Positions 36,788-45,472 of a DNA stretch of 64,000 bases are shown one piece after another. The stretch spans positions 124,001-188,000 of the forward strand of contig NZ_QKXH01000003.1 of NCBI RefSeq assembly GCF_003254745.1. The letters run 5' to 3'. Position 1 is the first letter of the stretch, and every line of letters begins with the position of its first letter. Both the position numbers and the translations under genes were made by a program. The DNA comes from Flavobacterium aquariorum. GTDB taxonomy: Bacteria; Bacteroidota; Bacteroidia; Flavobacteriales; Flavobacteriaceae. The notes under the pieces were generated by a model. The model did no database searches and had not been told where the DNA came from. It saw only the letters and a list, made by a program, of their open reading frames with translations.

Positions 36788-38137
36788 ATGAGCACTTTCG
36801 AACAATTCAATCTCCCTAAATCAGTACAAAAAGCGATAACCGATTTAGGTTTTACATCCCCAACTCCTATTCAGGAAAAAACTTTTTCTGTAATAATGTC
36901 CGGGCGTGATATGATGGGAATTGCACAAACAGGTACTGGTAAAACATTTGCCTATTTATTACCTTTATTGAAATTATACAAATTTACTCCAGGTCATACT
37001 CCAAAAATAGTAATCCTTGTCCCAACCCGCGAACTAGTCGTTCAGGTCGTGGAAGAAGTTGAAAAATTGACAAAATACATGTCGGTTCGAACGATAGGTA
37101 TTTTTGGTGGTGTCAACATCAATACTCAAAAAACCTTAGTTTATCAAGGATGTGATATACTTGTGGGAACTCCTGGAAGAATCATGGATTTAACATTGGA
37201 TAATGTGATTCGTTTTGAAGAAATGCAAAAACTGGTTATCGATGAATTTGACGAAATGCTGAATTTAGGATTCCGTACTCAGTTGACAGCGATTTTGGCT
37301 ATGATGCCAAAAAAACGTCAAAACATATTATTCTCGGCAACAATGACCGATGAAGTAGATGCCATTTTGAATGACTATTTTGATTATCCGGAAGAAGTTA
37401 CGCTTTCTGCATCTGGAACACCGCTTGAAAACATTACACAAATTACATATCAAGTTCCAAATTTCAATACCAAAATTAATCTTTTAAAACACTTATTAGA
37501 AACTAACGAAGACATGAGTCGAGTATTGGTTTTTGTGAATAACAAAAAGATTTCCGATATGGTTCATCAACGTATAGAGGAAGATTTTGAAGGTCAGTTT
37601 GGTGTAATCCACTCCAATAAATCTCAAAATTATCGTTTGAGCACGATGGCTGAATTCCAAGAAGGAAATCTTCGTGGATTGATCACTACCGACATTATGG
37701 CGAGAGGTTTGGATATTTCGAATATTACGCATGTAATCAACTTTGAAATGCCTGAATTACCAGAATTGTACATGCACCGTATTGGTAGAACGGGTCGTGC
37801 TGACGCTACAGGTACGGCTATCAGTTTAATTACGCCTCGTGAAGAAGAATCAAAAGTGGCCATTGAAATTTTGATGAATACGGAACTAGCGGTTGAAACT
37901 TTCCCAGAAGAAGTTGAAGTTTCATCCAAATTAATCGAACCCGAAAAAGACAGACAACCTATCAAGTTTTTGATGAAAAAACAAAAACTGGAAGGTGATG
38001 GCGCTTTTCAAGAAAAAAGTAAAAAGAATAAAAAAGTCAATTTGGGTGGACCTGGTGTAACCAAGAAAAAAACACATGGTTCCGTAAATAGAAACATGTT
38101 GAAAACAAGAGATAAAAAGAGAAAAGATAAGAAATAA
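36788..38137 (+). CDS. DEAD-box-type RNA helicase with a DEFD motif II
   Basis: A 449-residue superfamily 2 helicase from the ATG at 36788; the open frame extends upstream to a TTG at 36707, but the promoter element lies within that stretch. Motifs: Q motif (FEQFNLPKSV...PTPIQ), motif I AQTGTGKT, Ib TPGRIMD, motif II DEFD rather than DEAD (VIDEFDEMLNLG), SAT, ARGLDIS and HRIGRTGR. The tail from about residue 400 is lysine-rich and probably binds RNA. RhlE-like relatives in Bacteroidota often vary at the third position of motif II, so activity is likely retained. A role in RNA unwinding, ribosome assembly or cold growth is typical. Confidence 0.94.
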   Translation: MSTFEQFNLPKSVQKAITDLGFTSPTPIQEKTFSVIMSGRDMMGIAQTGTGKTFAYLLPLLKLYKFTPGHTPKIVILVPTRELVVQVVEEVEKLTKYMSVRTIGIFGGVNINTQKTLVYQGCDILVGTPGRIMDLTLDNVIRFEEMQKLVIDEFDEMLNLGFRTQLTAILAMMPKKRQNILFSATMTDEVDAILNDYFDYPEEVTLSASGTPLENITQITYQVPNFNTKINLLKHLLETNEDMSRVLVFVNNKKISDMVHQRIEEDFEGQFGVIHSNKSQNYRLSTMAEFQEGNLRGLITTDIMARGLDISNITHVINFEMPELPELYMHRIGRTGRADATGTAISLITPREEESKVAIEILMNTELAVETFPEEVEVSSKLIEPEKDRQPIKFLMKKQKLEGDGAFQEKSKKNKKVNLGGPGVTKKKTHGSVNRNMLKTRDKKRKDKK

Positions 38138-38182
38138 GTAGAAGGTAGATTTCAGAAGGCAGAATAGAGAATAAGAAAATAG

Positions 38183-38232
38183 AAAAGATTTCAGACAAGA
38201 CTGTTGACCAGCTTATTCTGAAATCTTTTTTT
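38183..38232. terminator. Bidirectional terminator between the helicase and lactonase genes
   Basis: AAAAGATTTCAGA (38183-38195) and TCTGAAATCTTTT (38217-38229) form a 13-bp stem, followed by T. A second, outer inverted pair nearby (GTAGAAGGTAGATTTCAG and CTGAAATCTGCCTTCTGC) differs at two positions. It serves convergent genes. Confidence 0.85.
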
Positions 38233-38279
38233 TATCTGTTTACTATAGACTGAAATCTGCCTTCTGCGACCTGCTTTTA

Positions 38280-39389
38280 TCACTTTGCAAAAACCAAACA
38301 AACAGGAGAGCACAAATCAAATCTTTTCTTTGTATCTGTTAACGTTCCTTTTCTTTTATTTATTTTAAAAATCACAATGTCATTGGTATATTGATGTGCC
38401 ACCAAAAGAAACTTCCCTGTTGGGTCAATTGCAAAATTTCTCGGTCCTTTGCCTAAAGTACTTACTTGTCCTTTTGATTTTAATTTCCCTTTTCCTGAAA
38501 TTTTAAAAATCGAAATTGTATTGGCGTCACCTCTATTCGAAGCATACAGAAATTTTCCGTTTGGAGAAACGTGAATATCGGCTGAGCTAAAAGTTCCCTT
38601 GTAATCGTTCGCCAAAATAGTCGTTTCATAGATCTGGGTTAATTTACCATCTTTGTAACTAAAAGTAGTCAATGAACCATCCAATTCTTGCAGTAAATAA
38701 ACATATTTCCCTTTCTTGCTAAACGTCAAATGCCTTGGTCCACTTCCCGCTTTTACCGAAACACTGTCTTTTAAAGTTAAAACATCAGTGGTTGCAGCTG
38801 GGTTATAATTATACACATACACTTTATCGTTTCCTAAATCATTGCTTAAAACATATTTTTTATCCGGTGAAAAATAAACCATGTGCACATGTGGTTTCTC
38901 TTGTCTTTGTTCGTTTGGTCCTTTACCATAATGTTGAATAACCTGCTTGGCTTCCGTTAAACTACCATCTTCCTTTTTACCAAAAACGGAAATATTACCC
39001 CCTGAATAATTGGCAACTATCACATTTTTATCGTCATTGATGAGATAACAAGGATCGGCTCCTTTGGAACTTACTTTATTTATTGAGCTAGGTTTCCCGC
39101 TTACTTTATCAAATGCAAAAGAACTTACGGTACTTGCTGCCCCATTTTCATTTACTGCATAAATAAATTTTTCATCATTGGAAAGCGATAAATAACTAGG
39201 ATTAACAATACTGTCCGAAGATTTTTTTAATCGTATTTGAGCATTGTTAGTATCAAATTCATATACATAAATACCTCTGCTATAACATGAATTGGTATAA
39301 GTCCCTACAAGAAGATTTACTTTGTTTTTTTGGGCCAATAATGGGCCCACAGAAGAAATTATTAAAAGAATTAGGTAAACTTTTTTCAT
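38280..39389 (-). CDS. Secreted lactonase-family beta-propeller (6-phosphogluconolactonase-like)
   Basis: A 369-residue seven-bladed propeller of the YbhE/Lactonase (Pgl) family, preceded by a signal peptide (MKKVYLILLIISSVGPLLAQ). Typical blades are VGTYTNSCYSRGIYVYEFD, VANYSGGNISVF, KPHVHMVYFSPDKKYVLSND and GPRHLTFSKKGKYVY, with the HxH and Arg residues of the presumed active site present. The cytoplasmic relative hydrolyses 6-phosphogluconolactone; an exported one more probably acts on other sugar lactones, so the name should be read as family only. It stands alone, convergent with the helicase gene. Confidence 0.9.
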   Translation of the reverse strand: MKKVYLILLIISSVGPLLAQKNKVNLLVGTYTNSCYSRGIYVYEFDTNNAQIRLKKSSDSIVNPSYLSLSNDEKFIYAVNENGAASTVSSFAFDKVSGKPSSINKVSSKGADPCYLINDDKNVIVANYSGGNISVFGKKEDGSLTEAKQVIQHYGKGPNEQRQEKPHVHMVYFSPDKKYVLSNDLGNDKVYVYNYNPAATTDVLTLKDSVSVKAGSGPRHLTFSKKGKYVYLLQELDGSLTTFSYKDGKLTQIYETTILANDYKGTFSSADIHVSPNGKFLYASNRGDANTISIFKISGKGKLKSKGQVSTLGKGPRNFAIDPTGKFLLVAHQYTNDIVIFKINKRKGTLTDTKKRFDLCSPVCLVFAK

Positions 39390-39500
39390 ATTTTATAGTT
39401 TTCAGAATAGCTAAAATACTTATTTTCTTTCAGAATAACCCTATTTGCTTCCTATTTTGAAAAATAATAACAACATCATGAGAAACTGTCAACAAATTTG

Positions 39501-39508
39501 TATTTTTG
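39501..39508 (+). promoter_or_regulatory. -7 element upstream of the BatA-like gene
   Basis: TATTTTTG matches TAnnTTTG, 62 bases upstream of the ATG at 39570. No convincing TTTG was seen at the -33 position. Confidence 0.45.
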
Positions 39509-39569
39509 AAACACAAAATCTTACGAACTTCATTGTCATAAAATCCTCTGAAGCAAACAAAAACTTAGA

Positions 39570-41498
39570 ATGCATTTTAAACAACCTGAAATTCTATACT
39601 TTCTATTCCTGTTGATTGTTCCAGTTTTGGTGCATTTATTTCAATTAAGACGTTTCAAAAAAGAATATTTCACTAATGTTCGGTTCCTAAAAGCACTTTC
39701 GATTCAAACCCGAAAAAGTTCCAAAATAAAAAAATGGTTGCTTTTGGCCTGCAGAATGCTTTTACTCACCTGCATTATTATTGCCTTTGCCCAACCTTTT
39801 TTTGAATCCAAAGACAGCAAAAATGCGAGTAATGAAATGTATATAATCTTGGATAATTCCTTCAGTATGGAAGCCAAAGGAAAAAAAGGGGAATTACTTA
39901 AACGTGCCATTCAGGAACTGCTGGAAGAAACTCCCGAAAATGCCAATTTTTCTTTGTTGACCAATACTGATAATTACTGGAATACCGATATTAAAACCAT
40001 TCGAGGTGAATTGCAAAACTTGAAATACAGTGCCACTCCTTTTCAATTGGATAATATTATAGCCAAAATAAAAGCACATAAATCCGCTTTTAAAAAAGAC
40101 ATTATAATCATTACTGATGCGGTGGGACTAAATCAAAATCAATTAAAAAATATTGACACCGATAACGTTCCGTATTTTATTGTTCCCAAAGCGGAGCAAA
40201 AAAACAATGTCGCTATTGACAGTGTTTTTATTCGTCAAACTCTGGATGATTTTTACGAGTTAAGCATCAATACGACAAATTACAGTTCCGATTTCAAACC
40301 CGTTCCCGTTGCTTTGTACAATCAAAACAAACTGATTGCAAAAACCATCATCAATTTCAAGAACAAAAATGAAACCGTTACTTTCACCATTCCAAAACAG
40401 GCTTTTCATGGCTACGTTTCAATAGAAGACAATGATTTGACATACGACAATAAATTATTTTTTAGCATTTCAAAAATCAAAAAGACAAATATCATCAGTA
40501 TAGGAGCACCCGAAAAAAACAATTTCCTGAGCCGAATTTACACCGATGACGAATTCAATTACAGTTCTTTTACGTTGAGCTCTTTAGATTATAACATTAT
40601 TGATAAGCAAGATGCTATTGTTTTGAATGAACTGGATGAAATTCCACAAGCCTTACAAACCACTTTAAAAGTGTTTGTGAACAAAGGCGGAAACCTAATT
40701 GTAATTCCATCAGAAACGGCTTCAATTCCCAATTTAAATGCGTTATTAAATCAGTTTGGCTCCTCTCAATTCCAACCATTGGAATCGAATGAAAAACTGA
40801 TTACCAAAATCAACTTCAGTCATCCTTTATTTGCTGGCGTTTTTGAAAACAAAATCAATAATTTTCAATATCCTAAAACGAAAAAAGAATTTACAATTTC
40901 CAGCACAAGTCCTGCGGTTTTGACTTTTGAAGATCAATCACCATTTTTAATAGGACTGAAAAATGCTGTTTCATCGGTTTATGTTTTTTCGGCACCGATA
41001 AACACTTCAAATTCCAATTTCCAACAATCGCCTTTGATTGTTCCCGTCTTTTACAAAATGGCTTTAAACAAACTAAATAACGGTATTAACGCCAACACTA
41101 TTGGCAAGAATGACTCGTATATTGTTTCTGCTCTTTTATCCAAAGATGAAATTCTTACAGTAAAAAATTCTGAGGAACAATTTATTCCTGTACAACAACT
41201 ACTGAATAATAAAGTGCAATTATTCTTCAATGATTATCCAGAAAAAGCAGGTAATTACACGATTTATGATTCCAAAAAACCGATAGAAAACATCAGTTTT
41301 AATTATCCAAGAACCGAAAGCAATCTGGATCAGGTTAACGAAAGCATATTATCGAATTATAAAACAAGTGATTCCATTTCAACCATTTTTGACACCCTAC
41401 AAACCAGCCGAAGTGACAATCAAGTTTGGAAATGGTTTATTATCTTTGCACTGCTCTTTCTAGCATTGGAAATGGCAATTATTAAATTTGTGAAATAG
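39570..41498 (+). CDS. BatA/VWA-domain membrane protein
   Basis: A 642-residue protein. The N-terminus is a BatA domain with two membrane helices (about 6-24 and 55-77) around LRRFKKEYFTNVRFLKAL. A von Willebrand A-like domain follows with the MIDAS-type sequence ILDNSFSMEAKGKKG at about 92-106. The middle is a long periplasmic beta-rich region with a glutamine-amidotransferase-like fold in style (DAIVLNELDEIPQAL, GGNLIVIPSE), and a C-terminal helix (WFIIFALLFLALEMAIIKF) anchors the end. Such proteins in Bacteroidota are of unknown role, perhaps tied to aerotolerance or MoxR systems. The next gene is 136 bases downstream. Confidence 0.88.
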   Translation: MHFKQPEILYFLFLLIVPVLVHLFQLRRFKKEYFTNVRFLKALSIQTRKSSKIKKWLLLACRMLLLTCIIIAFAQPFFESKDSKNASNEMYIILDNSFSMEAKGKKGELLKRAIQELLEETPENANFSLLTNTDNYWNTDIKTIRGELQNLKYSATPFQLDNIIAKIKAHKSAFKKDIIIITDAVGLNQNQLKNIDTDNVPYFIVPKAEQKNNVAIDSVFIRQTLDDFYELSINTTNYSSDFKPVPVALYNQNKLIAKTIINFKNKNETVTFTIPKQAFHGYVSIEDNDLTYDNKLFFSISKIKKTNIISIGAPEKNNFLSRIYTDDEFNYSSFTLSSLDYNIIDKQDAIVLNELDEIPQALQTTLKVFVNKGGNLIVIPSETASIPNLNALLNQFGSSQFQPLESNEKLITKINFSHPLFAGVFENKINNFQYPKTKKEFTISSTSPAVLTFEDQSPFLIGLKNAVSSVYVFSAPINTSNSNFQQSPLIVPVFYKMALNKLNNGINANTIGKNDSYIVSALLSKDEILTVKNSEEQFIPVQQLLNNKVQLFFNDYPEKAGNYTIYDSKKPIENISFNYPRTESNLDQVNESILSNYKTSDSISTIFDTLQTSRSDNQVWKWFIIFALLFLALEMAIIKFVK

Positions 41499-41506
41499 TT
41501 TTTTAT

Positions 41507-41565
41507 ACCATTAAGAAATTTAAGAATATTAAGTTTTTCCTTTACTAACTTAATTACTTAATGGT
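41507..41565. repeat. Inverted repeat between the BatA-like and dihydroorotase-like genes
   Basis: ACCATTAAG (41507-41515) and CTTAATGGT (41557-41565) are exact inverted copies around a 41-base AT-rich stretch that itself repeats TTAAG/CTTAA. It may be a terminator or another REP-like element. Confidence 0.45.
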
Positions 41566-41634
41566 TCAAGAAAATTAAGTTTTAATATTCTAAACATAAG
41601 TTTTATTGTTTCAATTAAAGTAAATTATCTACAT

Positions 41635-42888
41635 ATGAAAATAATCATCCGAAGTGCCAAAATTATCGATCCTAAAAGTCCCTTTCACAATCAGACTGTA
41701 GATCTTTTAATTGTAGATGGTTTTATAAAAAAAATAGGAACGGCACTTCCAAATACAGATAGTATCGAAGAACTGAAGCTAGACAACCTCCACATTTCTC
41801 AAGGATGGTTTGACAGCAGTGTTTCACTTGGTGAGCCTGGATTTGAAGACAGAGAAACTATCGGAAACGGACTAGATGTTGCATCCAAAAGTGGTTTTAC
41901 TGCCATTGCATTGCAACCTAACTCCTTCCCTGTTATAGACAATCAAGCGCAAGTGAATTTTGTAAAAAACAAAGCCAATGGTTTTGCTACACAACTCTTT
42001 CCAATTGGAGCTTTAACCAAAGAAAGTGAAGGCAAAGACATGGCCGAATTGTATGATATGAAAAATTCTGGGGCAATTGCTTTTGGCGATTACACCAAAA
42101 GTTTGGACAATGCCAATTTGCTAAAAATAGCTTTGCAATACGTACAGGATTTTGATGGACTGGTTATCGCTTTTGCACAGGACGACAAAATAAAAGGAAA
42201 TGGAGTTGCCAATGAAGGAGTTGTTTCCACCCGATTGGGATTGAAAGGCATTCCGGATTTGGCAGAAGAATTGCAGATAGCCCGAAACCTATTTTTATTG
42301 GAATACACCGGCGGAAAAATGCATATCCCAACCATTTCTTCATCAAAATCGATTCAATTAATTAAAGATGCCAAAGCAAAAGGACTAAATGTTACTTGTA
42401 GTGTAAGCGTTCATCATTTGGTTTTAACAGATGAAAAACTCGAAGGCTTTGACACCCGTTTCAAAGTTACTCCGCCATTAAAAACTGAAAAAGACAGACA
42501 AGCATTGATCAATGGAATTCTGGACGGAACTATCGATATAATTACATCCGACCACAATCCAATCGACATCGAACACAAAAAAATGGAGTTTGATTTGGCC
42601 AAAAACGGAACTATTGGTTTAGAAAGTGCTTTTGGAGCTTTGATGACTGTACTTCCATTAGAAGTTATAATTGAAAAATTTACCACTGGAAAAGCGATTT
42701 TTAGTATTCCAAACAACAGCATTAGTGAAGGTGAAATCGCTAATATCACTTTATTTAATCCGGAAGGTATTAGCGTATTCGCAAAAGAAAACATACTTTC
42801 AAAATCCAAAAATTCAGCATTTCTAGGTACCACTCTAAAAGGAAAAGCTTATGGAATTTTGAACCAAGCAAAATTAATCTTAGGATAA
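41635..42888 (+). CDS. Dihydroorotase-like amidohydrolase lacking the HxH metal site
   Basis: A 417-residue protein with the overall plan of class I dihydroorotase (pyrimidine synthesis, carbamoyl-aspartate to dihydroorotate). The canonical PGxxDxHxHxREPG motif is replaced by GWFDSSVSLGEPG at 57-69: both metal-binding histidines have become serine (Ser62 and Ser64) and the substrate Arg has become Gly66. The later SVHHLVLTDE and IITSDHNPID motifs are kept. It is therefore probably not an active zinc dihydroorotase; it may be a structural partner, as pseudo-dihydroorotases are for aspartate transcarbamoylase in some bacteria. A DUF4870-like gene follows nine bases after the stop. Confidence 0.88.
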   Translation: MKIIIRSAKIIDPKSPFHNQTVDLLIVDGFIKKIGTALPNTDSIEELKLDNLHISQGWFDSSVSLGEPGFEDRETIGNGLDVASKSGFTAIALQPNSFPVIDNQAQVNFVKNKANGFATQLFPIGALTKESEGKDMAELYDMKNSGAIAFGDYTKSLDNANLLKIALQYVQDFDGLVIAFAQDDKIKGNGVANEGVVSTRLGLKGIPDLAEELQIARNLFLLEYTGGKMHIPTISSSKSIQLIKDAKAKGLNVTCSVSVHHLVLTDEKLEGFDTRFKVTPPLKTEKDRQALINGILDGTIDIITSDHNPIDIEHKKMEFDLAKNGTIGLESAFGALMTVLPLEVIIEKFTTGKAIFSIPNNSISEGEIANITLFNPEGISVFAKENILSKSKNSAFLGTTLKGKAYGILNQAKLILG

Positions 42889-42897
42889 CCAAACAAT

Positions 42898-43227
42898 ATG
42901 AATAATACTATTGAAGCTGGAAAAACAGCAGCCATTACCAGTTATATTTTAGGAATTGGCGTATTTATAGCCATGTCAATGAATAGCGGTGAAGACAAAA
43001 ATGAATTTGCTTCCTTTCATATTCGCCAAGGACTTGGACTTACACTTACTTTTATATCTTTGGGATTAATCATTAGCAATTTTGACAGTCTGATGATTTC
43101 TGCCCCTATGTGGATTTTCGTTTCTGTTTTGTGGACTTACGGTATTTTCAGCGCCATAAAAGGCGAAACAAAACCAGTTCCGTTACTTGGAGAGTTCTTT
43201 CAGAAATGGCTTAAAAGTATATCATAA
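42898..43227 (+). CDS. Small DUF4870/Tic20-like membrane protein
   Basis: A 109-residue protein with three hydrophobic segments at about 11-26, 45-62 and 67-88. The central FASFHIRQGLGLTL motif is the mark of the DUF4870 group, whose fold resembles Tic20. Function is unknown. It lies nine bases after the dihydroorotase-like gene and 21 bases before an esterase gene, clearly within one operon. Confidence 0.88.
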   Translation: MNNTIEAGKTAAITSYILGIGVFIAMSMNSGEDKNEFASFHIRQGLGLTLTFISLGLIISNFDSLMISAPMWIFVSVLWTYGIFSAIKGETKPVPLLGEFFQKWLKSIS

Positions 43228-43248
43228 TTAAATTACAAAATATAAAAA

Positions 43249-43896
43249 ATGAATCTATCCTTAGAATATAAAATAAGAGAACCGAAAATAATTCTCGACA
43301 AAAATCCATTACTATTGTTACTTCACGGTTATGGCAGTAACGAAGCTGATTTGTTTTCCTTTGCGCCCGAATTACCAGACGAGTATTACATTATCTCAGC
43401 CCGAGCTCCCTATAATCTTCAATACGGAAGTTACGCTTGGTACGCCATTAATTTTGATGCAGCTCAAAATAAATTTTCAGATAACGATCAAGCCCGTACT
43501 TCAAGAGATGTAATTGCCAATTTTATTGATGAATTGGTTGCCAATTATCCTATTGATGCGAATAATGTAAATCTAATTGGTTTCAGCCAGGGTTCCATTT
43601 TGAGCTATGCTGTGGCACTTTCGTACCCAGAAAAAGTGAATAAAGTGGTTGCGATGAGCGGTTATGTCAATTTAGATATCGTAACCGAAGATTATTTAAA
43701 AAACAACTTAAGCAAACTAAAAATATTTGCTTCACACGGAACTGTGGATCAAGTAATACCAGTAGAGTGGGCTAGAAAAACTCCCTCCATTTTACAAAAA
43801 CTTGGCGTTGCAATCACCTACAAAGAATATCCTGTAGGTCATGGAGTAGCACCACAAAATTTTTATGATTTCAAGAATTGGCTAGTTGAGAATTAG
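43249..43896 (+). CDS. Alpha/beta hydrolase (phospholipase/carboxylesterase type)
   Basis: A 215-residue serine hydrolase. LLLLHGYGSNEADLF near residue 22 forms the oxyanion-hole region, the nucleophile is in IGFSQGSIL near 113, the acid in HGTVDQVIPV near 166 and the base His in YPVGHGVAPQ near 198. This is the family of bacterial carboxylesterases related to acyl-protein thioesterase. No signal peptide, so it is cytoplasmic. It is the third gene of the operon with the dihydroorotase-like and DUF4870-like genes. The substrate is unknown. Confidence 0.93.
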   Translation: MNLSLEYKIREPKIILDKNPLLLLLHGYGSNEADLFSFAPELPDEYYIISARAPYNLQYGSYAWYAINFDAAQNKFSDNDQARTSRDVIANFIDELVANYPIDANNVNLIGFSQGSILSYAVALSYPEKVNKVVAMSGYVNLDIVTEDYLKNNLSKLKIFASHGTVDQVIPVEWARKTPSILQKLGVAITYKEYPVGHGVAPQNFYDFKNWLVEN

Positions 43897-43912
43897 TGAT
43901 CAGTCATCAGTC

Positions 43913-44000
43913 TTTTAGTATTTAGTTCTCTAAAAATCTATAAAAAAGTGGTCAGTTTTTAACCGTCAGTTACTAACTAAATACTAAAAAACTGACCACT
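43913..44000. terminator. Overlapping inverted repeats between convergent genes
   Basis: Two nested pairs: TTTTAGTATTTAGT (43913-43926) with ACTAAATACTAAAA (43976-43989), and AGTGGTCAGTTTTT (43947-43960) with AAAAACTGACCACT (43987-44000). They cannot both form fully at once. They lie between the esterase stop and the facing gene's stop at 44012, so a bidirectional terminator is likely. Confidence 0.65.
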
Positions 44001-44011
44001 GAATACTAAAT

Positions 44012-44512
44012 TTATTTTTGATATAAAAACGACTGGTTCACTTCAAAAGAAACACTTTCATCTTCATTAATGAAATATTTCAACAATACTTCACCCCAAT
44101 ATTCTCCATCGCTGTAATCAGCAATTATCCAACGGTGATTGAGTACTTTCACTTTATTGATCGAAAACTTAGTGGTTCCCAATTGTACTTGTCCAGTATA
44201 AGGATTACCTTTTGGATTGGCATTCAAATCCAATAGCTGTCCCGTCACATAAGGAATTAAGACCTCAAAATTTCGTATTTTATCCGACTTGGCCCCTTCA
44301 AAATAATTCTGGGCATTTTCATTTTTTTCCAATGAAAAATAATTCGCATCGGATAATTTATTGGAAATAGACTGCAAACTATCTTTTAACTTGGTGGTCG
44401 TTTTTTTATATTTATCCTGCTCAAAAGTTACCTCTTTACTTAAATACATATAGGTATAAATATTAAAAACTAAAGACAAAATTAAAGCGTAAAGGAATAA
44501 TGATTTTTTCAT
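44012..44512 (-). CDS. Membrane-anchored periplasmic protein of unknown function
   Basis: A 166-residue protein with an N-terminal hydrophobic helix (residues 4-24, acting as anchor or signal) followed by a short coiled coil (about 30-60, KKTTTKLKDSLQSISNKLSD) and a compact globular domain with HRWIIADYSDGEYWGEVLLK, rich in aromatic residues. I do not recognise the domain. Leftward, it lies downstream of the MBL hydrolase gene with a gap of 96 bases. Confidence 0.8.
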   Translation of the reverse strand: MKKSLFLYALILSLVFNIYTYMYLSKEVTFEQDKYKKTTTKLKDSLQSISNKLSDANYFSLEKNENAQNYFEGAKSDKIRNFEVLIPYVTGQLLDLNANPKGNPYTGQVQLGTTKFSINKVKVLNHRWIIADYSDGEYWGEVLLKYFINEDESVSFEVNQSFLYQK

Positions 44513-44608
44513 GTGTATATAATATTTGTATTTTAACAGAACATAGTGTCTCCACTCTTCATGATTGTTTGTGTTTTTAAATTATGGCGATTTCAGCAGT
44601 AAACAGAA

Positions 44609-45373
44609 TTAAATAGTAATTTCTAAATTATCATAAGCCAAAAAAACATTATCTGGCAATCTTTTTTGAACGACTTCATGAAAACCCAGCATATGACTGA
44701 TATGTGTAAGATATGCTTTTTCAGGTTTCAGCAAAGCTATAAAATCGAGAGCTTCTCGCAAATTAAAATGTGTATTATGAGGTTCCTCACGCAAAGCATT
44801 TACCACCAACACCTTAAGACCTCTTAACTTATCTATTTCTGCTTCTTCAATGGTTTTCACATCCGTTAAATAGGCAAAATCATCAATTCGAAATCCAAAA
44901 ACCTGTAGACTCCCATGCATTACAGTTATTGGAATCGCCATCTTGTTACCTAGAGGAAAAGGAATATTATTAAATATTTCAATTCTTTTTACCGAAGGAG
45001 ATCCGGGATATTTATTTTCTGTTTCAAATATGTAATCAAATCGTTTTTCGATATTAACGAGGACTCTTTTATGGGCGTAAATTGGAATCTCTCCTTGCTT
45101 ATAATTAAAGGGGCGAATATCATCCAAACCTGCCGTATGATCGGCATGCTCATGCGTAAAAAGAATGCCATCTATTTTTCGGCAATTTGAAGCCAACATT
45201 TGTTGTCTAAAATCGGGCCCGCAATCGATAACGTACGAATGGCCTTCCCACGAAATCCAAGCTGAAACCCGAAGCCTTTTATCCTTAAAATCAGAGCTTT
45301 TACAAACTTCATGGTCACTCCCAATAATCGGAATTCCTTGAGACGTACCTGTACCTAAAAAATATACCTTCAA
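44609..45373 (-). CDS. MBL-fold metallo-hydrolase (PhnP-like)
   Basis: A 254-residue metallo-beta-lactamase-fold hydrolase. The open frame runs upstream to 45466 without an ATG; a TTG at 45373 gives MKVYFLGTGTSQGIPIIGSD, the usual N-terminus of this group, so it is chosen. The metal motif is THEHADHTAGLDD near residue 77, with downstream His residues in VMHGS and THISHMLGFHE. Relatives include PhnP-type phosphodiesterases acting on cyclic phosphates. A 100-base region separates it from the divergent conserved gene at 45473. Confidence 0.87.
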   Translation of the reverse strand: MKVYFLGTGTSQGIPIIGSDHEVCKSSDFKDKRLRVSAWISWEGHSYVIDCGPDFRQQMLASNCRKIDGILFTHEHADHTAGLDDIRPFNYKQGEIPIYAHKRVLVNIEKRFDYIFETENKYPGSPSVKRIEIFNNIPFPLGNKMAIPITVMHGSLQVFGFRIDDFAYLTDVKTIEEAEIDKLRGLKVLVVNALREEPHNTHFNLREALDFIALLKPEKAYLTHISHMLGFHEVVQKRLPDNVFLAYDNLEITI

Positions 45374-45433
45374 TTGAGTTGTTTTTTTTACAAAAATAGG
45401 ATTAATTTCTCTTTCATTAGAAGCCGAATTAGT

Positions 45434-45441
45434 TAACTTTG
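45434..45441 (+). promoter_or_regulatory. -7 element for the conserved gene at 45473
   Basis: TAACTTTG matches TAnnTTTG, 32 bases upstream of the ATG. The -33 element is not convincing. Confidence 0.5.
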
Positions 45442-45472
45442 TAACATAATTGCCCAAATTAAACAAAAAAAA

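Noticed and set aside
37630..37965. Open frame of 111 codons on the minus strand
   Set aside because: Antisense to the first DEAD-box helicase; no coding signal of its own.
38280..39389. Pentose-phosphate pathway enzyme pgl
   Set aside because: The protein has a signal peptide, so a cytoplasmic pathway role is unlikely; only the family name is kept.
42414..42833. Open frame of 139 codons on the minus strand
   Set aside because: Lies wholly inside the dihydroorotase-like gene on the other strand, has serine/isoleucine-rich composition typical of antisense translation, and shows no domain.
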